64,000 bases of DNA from Megalobrama amblycephala (Eukaryota; Chordata; Actinopteri; Cypriniformes; Xenocyprididae), in NCBI RefSeq assembly GCF_018812025.1, contig NC_063052.1, positions 21,142,414-21,206,413 on the forward strand, given 5' to 3'. The notes beneath the pieces are model-generated. The model was not told the DNA's origin. It did not search any database and saw only the letters and a list, made by a program, of their open reading frames with translations. Positions 49,380-62,600 of the stretch are shown here, piece by piece (the first letter of the stretch is position 1; every line of letters starts with the position of its first letter). The position numbers were made by a program, and so were the translations under genes.

Positions 49380-49650
49380 ACAGTGTTGGGGGTAACACAT
49401 TGCAAGTAACTTGAGTTACGTAATCAGATTACTTTTTTCAACGCATTACTTTTTCAATTTACAACAAAATATCTAAGTTACTTTTTCACATTTATTGACT
49501 GGCAGCTCTCCTGTCCCCATGTTGAGAGAATAAAGTGCAGAGGCGTTGTGTTTGCTGTGTAAACATGATGGTTATTGTAGTTCTAGACTAAATGTGAACA
49601 TCCATTTACTCATCTCACTTGCATGAAAACATTCAGTATTCCTCAAAATG
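49380..49650. mobile_element. hAT-like fragment inserted in the LINE
   Basis: CAGTGTTGGGGGTAACACAT and the following 100 bases match the left part of the element at 16960. The last part (AAATGTGAACATCCATTTACTC) matches its right part with the middle missing. The right inverted repeat is absent. Confidence 0.7.
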
Positions 49651-50218
49651 AATAAAAACAGTAAAATGCAAACTTAGAATTTTTAGAATTTATAGACTAA
49701 ATCAAAGAGCTTAGAACCCAAGAGGCGACACTTTGATACTTTTTTGGTAACGGCCACTAGATGACGCTCCAGTAGCGCGGCTGCCATTATGGGCTGAAAA
49801 TTCTAACTGGACCATAGAATCCTTCACATTTTATGCACCCAAAATCGGCGATTATCACTGCCAAATCAGAAGCGCAGTAGAACAGTTTTTTTTAAATTAA
49901 GTCACCAGTAAATTGTATGGCTCCCACAGTAAATGTTGTATTGTCTTATATATGTTTTATTTTACCAGTTGTGGAATCCAACCATTCAACCATCTGAGGT
50001 AACCTAGTTAGCCTATAATAATTAATACATTTAAGATTATCATGTTTACAGCGAACAATATATTTTAGACCTAGTGGAGTAATAGTAATAATATCTAGGT
50101 CTGAATTGAAATAGGCTATATTGTACATTTTAATGGATCACGCTACAAACATAATGATCTTATGATACATTGCTGTGTCCGTTATCGCATAATTCACACT
50201 TTTGGAGCCTTCACCAAT
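49651..50218. other. Intergenic, nothing recognised
   Basis: AT-rich sequence without ORFs above 60 aa and without a repeat I can identify. Confidence 0.4.
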
Positions 50219-53200
50219 GATCAGCTTAGGGAGCTAAGCACTATTACACAGACAACCCTAGAAGGGAAGTACAAAGCTCGACCTAACAGGTAGACCATAC
50301 TGCGGGCATATAACCATGGAGGCCAGAAAGGGCCTACATCATGATAGTAGTTCTATGTTGAGTAAGACTCACATAAGCTAGTGTGCTTTGTCACAACAGT
50401 AGGACATTCAATGGTGGCCTGCGAAGGCAACCTTGAACACCTATCTTGCTGGAAGCAAGAAACATGACTTCAGTATACAGCAAACTGAGACTGTGAAGTG
50501 CCCACATAACAGTCCACCTAACACAATCCAACAAGCAGTGCACTCGGTAAAAGGAACCCTTTTTACTCTTTAAAGCAAGAGGAGTACAACATACGCCATC
50601 ACACACTAAGGAAGGCCCCAAAGACGGGCCTATGACCTCAGCAGACACGTGACGTCAGCTCGTAGCAGTGTTTCAAGCACCAGGAAGGACAAATAACCGA
50701 ACCATAAGGAGGTTAAATTATCACCTGGGGCCCTGGCCAACCAGAAATGTACTCAATAAAACACTTGTAACTCTCTCAGTGAGAGGAGTAAACTATTACA
50801 TACACCAGTATGTTCAAAAAGGTGGCCAAGAGGGCCTAATACCTGTAAAACATACGGCGTTAGTCTAGTGGCTCAAAGAGACGGCATCCTGGAGTGCAGA
50901 ACTCAGCTGAGTGCTATAAACCTTCGTATTGAGGGGAGTATAATCCGCTCATCCTAGGATCTACTCAGCGCTTGATTACTAGCACTGAGGAGGCTGTGTG
51001 CTAGAAACCCTGATACAGGGGAGCACAAACTAGCCTAGGGCTAAACCTCAGGAGGAGGCCTCATGGAGGCCTGCAAACCATGATCAGCTTAGGGAGCTAA
51101 GCACTATTACACAGACAACCCTAGCAGGGAAGTACAGAGCTCAAACTAACAGGTAGACCATACTGTGGACACATAATCATGGAGGACAGAAAGGGGCCTT
51201 CATCATGATAATAGCTTTATATGGAGCATGACTCACATACGAAAAGCATTTCGCCATATTAGAAGGATATTCAATGGTGGCCTGTGAGGGCCACCTTGAA
51301 CACCTGTCTTGCTGGGAGCAGGACATATGACTTAGTAACAGTAGTTAAATTGTAAAGTGACCACATAACTCAATCCAACAAGCAGTGTACTTGGTAAAAG
51401 AACCTTTTTACTCTTTAAAGCAAGAGGAGTACAATGTACACCAACACGCACTAAGGAAGGCCTTTGATGGGCCTATGACCTTAGCAGAAACGTGGCATCA
51501 GCTCGTGGCAGTGTTTAAAGCACCAGGAAGGATAAATAACTGAACCATAAGGAGGTTAAATTATCACCTGGGGCCCTGGCCAACCAGAAGTGTATTCAGT
51601 AGGATACTGATAGCTCTCTAGTAAGAGGATTACACTACAACATACGCTAGTATGTTCAAAAAAGGCGGCCCAGAGGGCCTAAAACCTTTAAGACATACAG
51701 CGTTAGTCTAGTGGCCATTAGGGTTCTAGGAGCAAAAAATAGAACCAACCTAGATACTAGGTAGCTATTTAGCTCAACTAGAGTAGAAACCCAGACTCAA
51801 GGAGGCTGATGTAGTTAAAACCAAACCTCAGTAAGGTTTTACCACAGAAACTCACCCCTGAGAGGTCAGCCACTCAGAAAAGTTCAGCCCGTTTGTCTAT
51901 ATAAACATAAACTGTGCCAACATGTAAACTAAAAAGGAGGCCTTATTAGGGCCTACCCTAGTAAACACGTGGCATCAGCCAGTCCATGACCATACTAACC
52001 ATCAGATTTTAGAAAAAGGAAACAAACGCACTACCGTCTGAGGTGTCAGTCAGGAGAGATAAATTCAAATGTATATAAAAAATATAACCGCACACTCAAC
52101 TTGCGAATAGTTTATTTACCAACGTTTCAGCAAAAAGCCTTTGTCAAGGTATACAAAGGCTGACAAAAGGCTTTTTGCCGAAATGTTGGTAAATAAACTA
52201 TTCGCAAGTTGAGTGTGCGGTCATATTTTTTATATACATTTTTTATATACATACCAACCATCAGGCAATCAGTGGAAAACCTTTCACGCATCATACTGTG
52301 AGAAGGAATGCATATTACGCAACCATACTCCACGAGAGGCCTGCTTAAGGCCTACTCAACAGAGGTGGGGCATGGCCGATGGTGGTATTGGATTCACAAG
52401 CATCCTGTCAGCATGTCAGCTAAAAAGGAGGCCTTATGGGGCCTTCAAGTCCAGCAACAAGTGGCTTTCAACCCGTTTGAAACATAAAAACACCAACTGT
52501 GCCAACAAGTAAACTAAAAAGGAGGCCTATTACCATTTCAGTGACACGTGGTGCCAGCTCGTGAATATAAGGGAACCAAGCTTACAGGGAACCAACTCTA
52601 ACCCAGCAAAGCTGTGGGAAGCTAACTACAACCTGAGCTATGGTTACACATTCCAACAGGCAATGTACCCTACGCCAGTGCCTAAAGGGAACCAATAAAT
52701 GCCTACATGGTCTAAGGGAGGCCTACCAAGGCCTACTACCCTAAACAGACACGTAGCAAAAGCCTGTGGCAGTGTAAAATCACGTGAGCAAACTATGATC
52801 ACATAACAACAGCACTTGAGAAACTCGAGCTGCTAAACTAGAAGGAGGCTAAAAGCACTAGAGCCTACAACTCCAAAGTTATATGCAATATAGCTGTTGT
52901 CAAGATCACCAAAGGGAGCTAATAGAAACCAGACTGCGAAAGCGGTTCTAACACTACCCTGAGTATGCAATCCAACAGGTGATGCACTCAGTGACACACA
53001 ATAAACCCTAACTGGGGAGCATAATAGTCACCATGCTCTTAAATAGAGGCTTATTTCACAAGCCTACTATTATGATAACAGGTGCCAACCTGTGGCAGCA
53101 CTAGAGTGAAGCTCACATAAACAAATGTAGGGCAAAAAGCTAGAACTCAAAACAAACACAATGCTTTGAAATACATGCCATCCTAAAGAGGATAAATGCT

Positions 53201-53850
53201 CTCACCAAAAAGATTTAGTAAATCTGTGCTAAGCCCTAGAGGATGGAGGCTAAAAAGCTAGCACCGTCAACTCAAACTTGAATGTTAAATCAAGTGGCTC
53301 AGGGGAAAGACAAATTCATAGCATGAATGAAGTTCTAGAGAGTGGGGCCTAGCGTACACTGCATAACTTATCTACGCAAAGATAAGGGCCTACCACCTGA
53401 GAAAAACAGCACCAGGGAGGCTAATAACAGTCTATAACCTTAGCTGTTAAACTCAACTAATTGCAAATACATGAACAAGGGGAAATGGGCATACAGCCTA
53501 ACAACTCCCTCAGGAGGAGGCCAAAACTAGGAACTATACAACCTGACGAGGGATAGTCATACATAGGGTAGTTAACAAACACACCTAACCTAGCTCTAGC
53601 CTGGCCACTAAGCTGCGGGCCTACAGGGCCACATGCCTAGTAAAGCCTGGGCTTCACCTCCAAATCTCATAGATAAGAGAAAGAAAGCGAAGCTCACAAG
53701 CAAACAATGTCAGGTGGCCGATTAAGGCCAACCTAAACAGATACTAACTGAAGTGACAAGTGCTCAAACTACTCTAGCAACCAGCAGATGAGAAGCTACT
53801 CTAAACAATAGGTGGCTAGGAGGTGGCCATTTTGTGGCCTGCACAATATA
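50219..53850. repeat. Degenerate repeat region with recurring GGCC-loop-GGCC hairpins
   Basis: About twenty short palindromes of the form GGCC, 4-8 bases, GGCC (often GGAGGCCTTATTAGGGCCTA-like) recur every 50-300 bases. They are frequently followed by CACGTGGCATCAGCTCGTGG-like phrases and by TGTGCCAAC. The first 1.5 kb is two direct copies with an 863-bp period (starts 50219 and 51082, GATCAGCTTAGGGAGCTAAG). No ORF above 100 aa exists on either strand. It abuts a DIRS-like 5' region in minus orientation (54003-54690), so it may be a non-coding part of a retroelement; I do not recognise it. Confidence 0.6.
52071..52237. repeat. Near-perfect 167-bp hairpin
   Basis: The arm starting GTATATAAAAAATATAACCG and running to about 52148 is mirrored by the arm ending at 52237, with only three substitutions and an indel near the tip. 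Stem about 78 bp, loop under about 12 bases. It lies inside the GGCC-hairpin region and interrupts its pattern, so it is probably a fold-back insertion. Confidence 0.85.
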
Positions 53851-54002
53851 TCATTCTAGCCAACCTATCAAACTTCAGTTTGCCCAAAAAAAACAACCCT
53901 ATATATACATACATATATAGGAGGTGAAAGAAGAAGAGGAGAGGGTAGATATAATCGTTTTCCCTTATGTAGCTGGGGGATTGATTACAGAAGCAACGGT
54001 GT

Positions 54003-54690
54003 TTGCAATCGATCACCCATCTCACTCATGCTTCTTCCTCCTCCCATCTGTCTGGGCTCAGATACAAATCTGAATGGCTAGGGGTTTTTCCATGCCCTCC
54101 CGATCTCAAACGTGGAGATCAGGAAGGAATGGAAAGCTTATGGGAGCTGCAGCGTTCATTGACAGAAAGGAACCGCTCATTGAGCCGTCCGCGCGCAGCC
54201 CCTTTCTTAACGCACTCTCACGGCAGATGCAGCCTGCCAGAAGCGCGCCCCACAAACACCAGCAGCTCCGCATACACAGCAGCCAGAGGAGCGTGTGCTG
54301 CCGATAGGGAGACGCTCACAGTAAATAACAGAAAAACACAGACAGCACCCTCAAACACTGTCTATGCGTGCTCCTCTCCCAGACAGAAAAAGCCTAGAAA
54401 TGTGTATATCAAGTGTCAAAACCTGGGACACGGATGAACACACTCTCTTGAATGTTTGTAAGGCATATTATAAAATCCCTTACCGGAACAGTCCCGAAAG
54501 ACGATAAGATACTGACTGGTTCTCTAGGCACTCCTTATATACTTCCGGGTCGCGCTATGATGATGTCATAGGCAGTCGGCGGCCAATATGATTGGAGTTT
54601 TTTGATACTTGGCTTTCAGACATCAGCTCACGTGTGACATTCCCCAATGTGATTTTTGAATGCAGAGTTTAAGTTCCCTTTGAAAGGGAA
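54003..54690 (-). mobile_element. DIRS-like 5' region and gag start, degenerate
   Basis: Read on the minus strand it begins GTTCCCTTTCAAAGGGAAC, has a TATATAAGG promoter-like motif near 54540, and then a short gag-like stretch with a CLGEEHA motif (about 54375) cut by stops. This resembles the start of fish DIRS elements. The plus-strand ORF 54003-54437 (144 aa) is a shadow. Confidence 0.5.
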
Positions 54691-55768
54691 CAAGCTGATA
54701 TTCATATATTTATTGTCCAACATTCCCAATTTTTCTGATGCATGTCCTTAATTTAATTTCATATGTTGGTAATAATTCAGTGTTTATAAGCCTTTTAAAG
54801 AATTTTAACCCAAACTGACTGGGTTTCTAGAGGTTTTGTGAAAAAGTGGAAGACTTAAACACAGGTGTGTAAAATAAACTGTAAAAAGGATTTGATGATG
54901 ACTAGTGATAGCATTTTATTCTGTGTTGTCATCATTCAGGTTGGATTTCAGATGTACGTTTTTTTTTAACAAAGCAGCTGATTAGGGGTGTTTGATTCCA
55001 TGTTTTTTGGAGTCGACTCCGATTGCCGATACCTAATTTTACAGAGAGAAAAGTCACAAAAAACATCTGTGGTCGAATATTATGCCAGAATTAAATAAAC
55101 GAGAAAGCAGGGTTTCTTTAATGAATTCATCTCATTATAATGGTCAGGGGATGGCGCTAAATGCACATGATCATTGTCTTAAAAGTGCTTGGACATGAGT
55201 TAAAGATACTAAAATTAATACAATACATAAAAACTGCATACAATAATGTACACTTATTAATGTGTTTATTGTTGATGTGAGTTTTTTATTATTTTTATGT
55301 ATGGTTAGTTTAATGAACAAGGTTAACTATGGAAAATCAAATCTATATTTATTGCAATAATATAAGCTACCATTAATACTAAAGCTGACACGGAGGTATG
55401 TATAATTACAAACTAAAGTCACTATGACTGTTATCTATTTCTAAAGTAAGCTACATAAATATATGTGACAAAGATTCTGCGACAGCTCTCTGACACGATT
55501 CGTCAGTGTCCAAATTCCTCGCTTCATTTCATTCACTCCTTGCTTAGTGCACTTAACCATAGACATTATGCACTTAACTGCCATGCATTATGTAGGCTAT
55601 GGATTCCAGAATCAGTAAACAAGTGAGAGATTACGGACACAGCAACAGAGTCGACCCCAACTCTGGGGCTATTCAGAGTCGAGGAATCCGCAGGGCCGCT
55701 CCTGGGACCCGGTGTTGCAATGGAACGTTCTATTAAGTGTCGCTTCTTGTTAGTGTATATTCTAAATA
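54691..55768. other. Intergenic, nothing recognised
   Basis: AT-rich sequence; no gene or element with definable ends was seen. Confidence 0.4.
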
Positions 55769-56210
55769 CCAGAGGTGGGGGACTCGAGTCACTTATGCTG
55801 CGTTCATGCCACCTCGTATTTACTGGAATCTTGAAATGACAACACGTGACTTTATATTCGGAGCTGTTCACGTCCTTTGACTGGGAATTATGTGTTTCCA
55901 TGGCACCACTATCAACTTCTAAATGAATCTACACCGGTCAGGTGGTACAGCGGCCATGTGGTACATCTGGGAGCTTTCAGAAAACTCCCAGCTTACAAAC
56001 TGTAATTACGAGATTATTACGTAATGGACGCTTTTTACAAGCTAGAATCTCATAACTACAGGAATTACGAGGTCGCGTGAACGCACCTTTAAGTTGCACA
56101 TTTAAAGGACTTAAGACTTGCTTGACAAATATTAACAAAAGACTTGACTTGACATTCATGACTTGAGACTTGACTCGGACTTGAGTTGAATGACTCAAAA
56201 CAACTTGTCT
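55769..56210. mobile_element. Two nested miniature elements
   Basis: An inner element of about 0.29 kb (55799-56085) has inverted ends TGCGTTCATGCCACCTCGTA and (reverse complement) TGCGTTCACGCGACCTCGTA. The flanking text CCAGAGGTGGGGGACTCGAG and the GACTTGAGACTTGACTCGG-type repeats (56100-56200) belong to another hAT-like repeat into which it went. Non-coding. Confidence 0.6.
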
Positions 56211-56539
56211 TTTTTTTAATAAATATCTGTTTTTAAATGCACCGCAACCTAACCACGTGACGTAGCAGGCAAGCAGGGAGAGCTATCGTGAGCTCTTTCA
56301 TGGACAGAGCATGCAGTCATGACTGAACATGGAAGGCGCTATGCCAAAAATACACGACACGACGCACAGAAAGACGTGCGCCTGAATGTCACGCTTGAAC
56401 AAACAATAACACATTATGCCAAAAATGCCTTGAATGAGTTCAATAAAGTCTTCAACTAAAGTAAATAGTTGCGAGAAAGTGGGAGGCGCGTGAGATCTGC
56501 GTCATGTGCGGCAGATCTTAAAGTGACAGCAACCAATGC

Positions 56540-58204
56540 TGTCAGGGGCCAAGATGGCGGATGTGTAGGTAGTAGTGCGTTTTTGCCCTTCAGGGAATTA
56601 AAGGTGAAGTGGTGATGTAACCTGTTATTTAGACTGGTGATAACACTAAAAATTAAGTGAAAAAGTATATAACTTTGCCTTACATCTTTATGCATGGGAA
56701 AAAGAGGCAAAAAAAAAAAGTTAAACAACTTTGGCTTGACACCATGTCTTCCAACGCCTCTGACACAGCCGACCAGTTTGAGGATTCAGCATCAGCCTCG
56801 AGTAGCTCGGGATTGAAACTTCAGAAAGATACGGAATCACAATGGTTTGACACATGTCTGAATTTTGACAATGAGGTTGTTATTGCATCCCTCTTGGATA
56901 CTCCTCAGAAGCCAGCTGCAAAAAAAAAAAAACTAAACGCACTGAATCTAGTGGAAATGGGAATGAGGATGTATTGGCGGCTATCCCTGAGCTTGCTTTA
57001 AAACACGACAAAACTTTCCAAAAGATTTCGGCGATTGAAACTACCACTGAGGCAACCTCTAAACAAATCAAGAGTCTGACAGCGACGGTGCAACGGCTTA
57101 TCTTGGATGTCGGCGTTCATAAAGAGGCTCTTGATCACCTGGAATCTGATGTCCGCACTCTGAGAGAGGAAAAAACAAAATGCTGAAAGCAAGTGTACAG
57201 GAGTAGAGACATTACAGTTGGAGATGGTTCCTAAAATTGCACGGCGTTGCGGGAAAAGACAACGAAGATGTTCGAAATGTGGTTCTCAACGTCTTAGAGA
57301 AAATTGCTCCTGGAGTCGGAGACGGGCTCCAGGACAGTGTTGACATTGTTCATCGTCTGGGTCCAAAAAGGGCGGATGAAAAGGCCAGAATCAATCATAA
57401 TTCTTTTATCGCAGCGCCGCATACGTGACATTATTTGGGGTCCTGCAAAAGGTTGCAAGTTTCTACTTGACAATAAACTGTGACTCTCTGAACCTCTGTC
57501 TCCTGAAGATAGAGCATCGCAGGACAAGCTGTGGCCTCTCATGAAGAAAGCATGGGAGGAGGGCAAAAAAGCTACCTTTCGTAATTCCTTTGCTCTGATT
57601 GATTGGTTTAAACGAGTCTTCTATTCGGACGTCATGTAACCTAAGATGCTGTTTGCACTTAACTTTTCTCATGCAAAAGATGTAAATTGATGAACAATAT
57701 AACTGAAGAAAAAAAAACTATTAATCTGCACATAGACCTAAAATGTGTAAGTTATATTTGTTTTTCTATAATTGTTACATGTACTATTAATCTCTTTATT
57801 TGCTTATCACCTTGACAACGATGTGCTTTATGGATTATCATCCACCTCTCCTTTTACATTTAGGTTAAGTCTAGGGAAGGTAATCTTTTGTTTATTTTTA
57901 TTCACTTTGTTCGGAGCTCTTGTTATGCAGTATGTGTTTAAATCCTTGTCGGTTGTAACTTTAAATGTTCGAGGTTTGCTTGACAATCTGAAAAGAAAAG
58001 CGTTTTCTTTTGTTCTGTAAAAGAAGTTTAGCTGATCTTATCTTTCTTCAAGAAATTCATTCAGGGGAAAACGATGTTAAGTTTTGGAGGATGCAATGGG
58101 TGAACTCAATTTTCTTTAGCCATGGTAGTAACCACTCGGCTGGGACTGCCATTATGTCACATAGAATTAAAGGGAACGTATTAGAAACTTTGTGCTCTGA
58201 TGAA
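56540..58204 (+). mobile_element. L1-type LINE, 5' portion only, broken
   Basis: The 5' leader CCAAGATGGCGG (about 56548) precedes an ORF1 in pieces. An acidic, Ser-rich N-terminus starts near 56743; a coiled coil (56990-57186, KIS..IETTTEATSKQIKSL) follows; then come RRM/C-terminal-type segments (57237-57428 HGVAGKDNEDVRNVV; 57480-57640 LSPEDRASQDKLWPLMKKA). Frames change at an A run near 56920 and again near 57186 and 57425. ORF2 starts near 57950 (LSVVTLNVRGL) with part of the endonuclease (FLQEIHSGEND) and ends abruptly at 58204. No reverse transcriptase is present. Confidence 0.7.
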
Positions 58205-59189
58205 CACTGTAAAAAAAAATCCTGTAAAAAAACGGTAAAAAGTCTGGCAGCAGAGTTTCCAGAGAAATCCCATTAAATTACAGCAAATAACCATTTCACA
58301 AAATTACATGCAAAAACTGTAAAAATACAGAACAGACTTTACAGTCAAAATTCATTAAATTACAGTATATTACTGTTGATAATAATTTATTAAAACGTGG
58401 AAAAACTGATAATTATGTCAGATTACATAGAAAACGACTAACTTTCAGGTTAATCTCTGCAAATTGAAGGTTTTTATGAGTTATTTTATCAAGCTGCTCT
58501 GTCAATCTACAGTTATTTACTTTTAAAATATAGATTTTTCCATGTACAATAACTAAAAAAATATTTATAAAAATGCAATTAGCACATAAATTCAAAAACA
58601 AATGTTTGCATTTTACAGTATTAATTTTTATTTTTACAGAACCACTCACAACTTCAATCAGTCTATAAATTAATTACTTAGAAACGCATAAAAATAAAAA
58701 AACTTTATGACCAATTTCTGTTAAATTAACAAAATATAGTACAGAATACATTTAATCAAAGGAACATGCACATGCACGGTATTAGTCATTGTATGTAAGA
58801 CATTGTATGTCAAGTTACTTAAATTATAGGAAATACAAGCTTAGTATATAGAACATCTACATTAAAAGACAATTTCTGTATACTTTTAAACTGTAATATT
58901 GCTGTTATTTTATACATATGATTACATTTTATCCAAAGTGACTACAAGGAGTACAACCCAGGTGAAAAAAAAAGTACATTTCTGTAATATACTTAAAGTG
59001 CTCTATTTTCGTGCACTAATTTTGTTTTTTAATATACTAAAAAAAATCATCTTTAGTACTTAAGATAATCTTAAGAACATCTAAGTGTACTTGACTGTGC
59101 TATTTTGAGACAGTATGAATATAAACTAAAATGTGCTTTTAATATACTATCTCTGTATTTAAAAAAAAAATGTATTTAGATGCCACTTA
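58205..59189. repeat. AT-rich repeat following the L1 fragment
   Basis: CACTGTAAAAAAAAATCCTG and repeated ACAGTAAAAT-like words (ACTGTAAAAATAC, TTACAGTATATTAC) suggest a hAT-like miniature element, but I could not define both ends. No gene. Confidence 0.4.
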
Positions 59190-59640
59190 TTAGGGCCCAA
59201 GCGAAAATTCGCGCAGGGCCCTCTTGTTCTTCTAAGGATTATTATTAGGGCCCAAGCGAAAATTCGCGCAGGGCCCTCTTGTTCTTCTAAGGATTATTAT
59301 TAGGGCCAAAGCCCTGTAAGGGGCTGAAGGCCCTTTTGTTTTCTTTAGGATTATTATTAGGGCCAAAGCCCTGTAAGGGGCTGAAGGCCCTTTTGTTTTC
59401 TTTAGGATTATTAGGGCCCAAGCGAATTAAGCGCGCAGGGCCCTCTTGTTCTTCTAAGGATTATTAGGGCCCAAGCGAAAATTCGCGCAGGGCCCTCTTG
59501 TTCTTCTAAGGATTATTATTAGGGCCCAAGCGAAAATTCGCGCAGGGCCCTCTTGTTCTTCTAAGGATTATTATTATTAGGGCCCAAGCCAATGAAATGG
59601 CGAAGGGCCCTCTTGTTCTTCTAAGGATTATTATTTATTT
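59190..59640. repeat. Short-period tandem array with palindromic GGGCCC units
   Basis: Eight units begin TTAGGGCCCAAGCGAAAATT (or the variant TTAGGGCCAAAGCCCTGTAA) and end GGGCCCTCTTGTTCTTCTAA. They are 55-68 bp long in two interleaved types. Each can fold on its GGGCCC/AGGGCCCT arms. Confidence 0.85.
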
Positions 59641-62600
59641 ATTTATTTATTTTTATTTTTTTTTCCGTCTTCTGGGGCTTTTTGGGGGCCTTAACATGCT
59701 CAAAAACTCCTGAAAATTTGCACACACATTGGAATCTGCGGCCATTAGGACGCCGCAGAGGCTGGTACCCGGGCGTGGCAGGGGGGCTCGACAGCGCCCC
59801 CTTGAAAAAAGTCTGAAAATTTGGTCCATATATTAAACACGCTTGCACGTATTAGTATGAAACTCGGTACACATATAGACCTCATCGGGCCGAACAACTT
59901 TCGTACTCTAAGTTAAACGCCACACCAACAGGAAGTCAGCTATTAAGGGTTGTTTGAAAAACGCATGCTCTGGAATTTGATATACTCCTCCTAGGCGATT
60001 AATCCGATCACCACCAAACTCGGTCAGCATGAAGACAAGACATTGATGATTAAAAATTGCCAGCGGATTTTTGATATCTCGAACGGTTTGGCCGTGGCGA
60101 GGCAACGAATTTATGGCGAGAAAATGAAACAGGAAATGTGTTATAACGTCTGCATACATGTATTGATCTTTATGAAACTTCACGAGTGTGTTCGTTATAG
60201 GAGTCTGATCACATGGATGTGACTATTGTGAGTCAAAGTTATAGCGCCACCAACTGGCAGCAGGAAGTGTATCACTTTTTGAAATGTTTTGAGATCACCC
60301 TCTTATTTTTACCTGATTTGCTTCAAACTTCATCAGTGTAATGTCAATACACAGCAGATGTAGACCTATGACAGGATTTTTGATATTTGAAATATTGTTG
60401 CCATGGCAACAGGTCAAAATGTAATAATATTCTTGAGTGTTTTTGAGGCTCTTAACATGCTTCAAATTGCATGAAACTCGACACACACATCAATATTGTC
60501 AACCAGTAGACATGGACAAAGCCATAGAAATGGGCGTGGTGGAGGGGCTCAGTAGCGCCACCTTTTGACAAAAGTGGGGGGGTTTGTTTTTCCTACAGTC
60601 ACCAAACTCGGTACACATATTGTTCTCATCAAGCCGGACAATTTTCTAATTTACATTCATTAGCTCCGACCAACAGGAAGTCAGCTATTTTGGTTTGAAT
60701 GTTAATTTTTTGAAAAAACAGGCTATGAATTTTATAATACTACTCCTACAGGGTTTATCCAATTTACACCAAAGCTTTTTTTAACTTGTTGCTAACACAT
60801 TGAAGTTGTTTAATTGCAAACGGATTTTGGATATCTCAAACGGTTTGGCCGTGGCGAGGCAACGAATTTATGGCAAGAAAAGGGAACAAAGTGTTTAACT
60901 CCTGCATACATTAATTGATTTTGATGAAACTTCGGCTTAGTCTTCGTTGTACAAGGCTGATCACATGGATGTGACTATTGTGATTCAAAGTCATAGCGCC
61001 ACCAACTGGAAGCAGAAAATGTGTCACTTTCAGCATACATTGAGATCACCCTCTTATTTTTACCTGATTTGCTTCAAAATTCATCAGAATAATGTTAAAA
61101 CTTGGCACATGTAATCCTTTGAAAATGGGCAGGGAGGAGGGGCTCTATAGTGGCACCTTGTAGTGCAGTAAATGTGGAGTGAATTTGACATAGTCCTTTG
61201 ATGTTTAACCGTTTTAAGTGCCTATTGCCCGCTGTGCACAGTTGCCCTGAAGCCACCGGGGTGGCGGTGCCACCGGGCTTGGGCCCGCCATCGCTGCTCG
61301 CAGCTATATTTTTTTATTTTTTTTCCGTCTTCTGGGGCTTTTTGGGGCCTTAACATGCTCAAAAACTCTTGAAAATTGCACACACATTGGAATGCGGCCA
61401 TTAGACGCCGGAGAGGCTGGTACCCGGGCGTGGCAGGGGGCTCGACAGCGCCCCTTGAAAAAAGTCTGAAAATTTGGTCCATATATTAAACACGCTTGCA
61501 CGTATTAGTATGAAACTCAGTACACATATAGACCTCATCGGGCCGAACAACTTTCGTGCTCTAAGTTAAACACCACGCCAACAGGAAGTCAGCTATTAAG
61601 GGTTGTTTGAAAAACGCATGCTCTGGAATTTGATATACTCCTCCTAGGAGATTATTCCGATCACCACCAAACTTGGTCAGCATGAAGTCAAGACATTGAT
61701 GATGAAAAATTGCCAGCGGATTTTTGATATCTCGAACGGTTTGGCCGTGGCGAAGCAACGAATTTATGGCGAGAAAAGGGAAACACGAAATGTGTTATAA
61801 CGTCTACATACATTAATTGAAGTTTATGAAACTTCACGAGTGTGTTGGTTGTAGTAGTCCGATCACATGGATGTGACTATTGTGAGTCAAAGTTATAGCG
61901 CCACCAACTGATAGCAGGAAGTGTGTCACTTTCAAAATGCTTTGAGATCACCATCTTATTTTTATCCGATTTGCTTCAAACTTCACCAGAATAATGTCAA
62001 GACATGGTGAATGTAGACCTTTGAAAAGAATAGTGATATCACAAACACTGTTGCCATGGCAACGCATCAAACTTTAATATTAGTTTTGGAAGCTTTTGAG
62101 ACTCTTAACATGCTTCAAATTGCATGAAACTCAATGCACACATCAGAGATATCAACCAGCAGACATGGGCAAAACCGTAGAAACGGGCGGGGAGCAGGGC
62201 CTCTATAGCGCCACCTTTTGACAAAAGTGGGGGGGTTAGTTTAACCTACAGTAACCAAACTCGGTACACTTATTGTTCTCATTAAGCCGGATAATTTTCT
62301 AATTTACAGTCATTAGCTCCGACCAACAGGAAGTCTGCTATTTTGGTTTGAATGTTAATTTTTTGAAAAAACAGGCTTTGAATTTAATACTACTACTCCA
62401 ACAGGGTTTATACAATTTACACCAAACTTTTTTAATTTGTTGCTAACACACTGAAGTTGTTTAATTGCAAACGGATTTTGGATATCTCAAACGGTTTGGC
62501 CGTGGCGAGGCAACGAATTTATAGCAAGAAAAGGGAAACAGTGTTATAACTTCTGCATACATTAATTGATTTTGATGAATCTTCAGCTGTGTGTTCGTTG

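Noticed and set aside
54003..54437. 144-aa Ser/Arg-rich plus-strand ORF
   Set aside because: The minus strand carries DIRS-like 5' sequence here; the plus-strand frame has no known domain or splice context.
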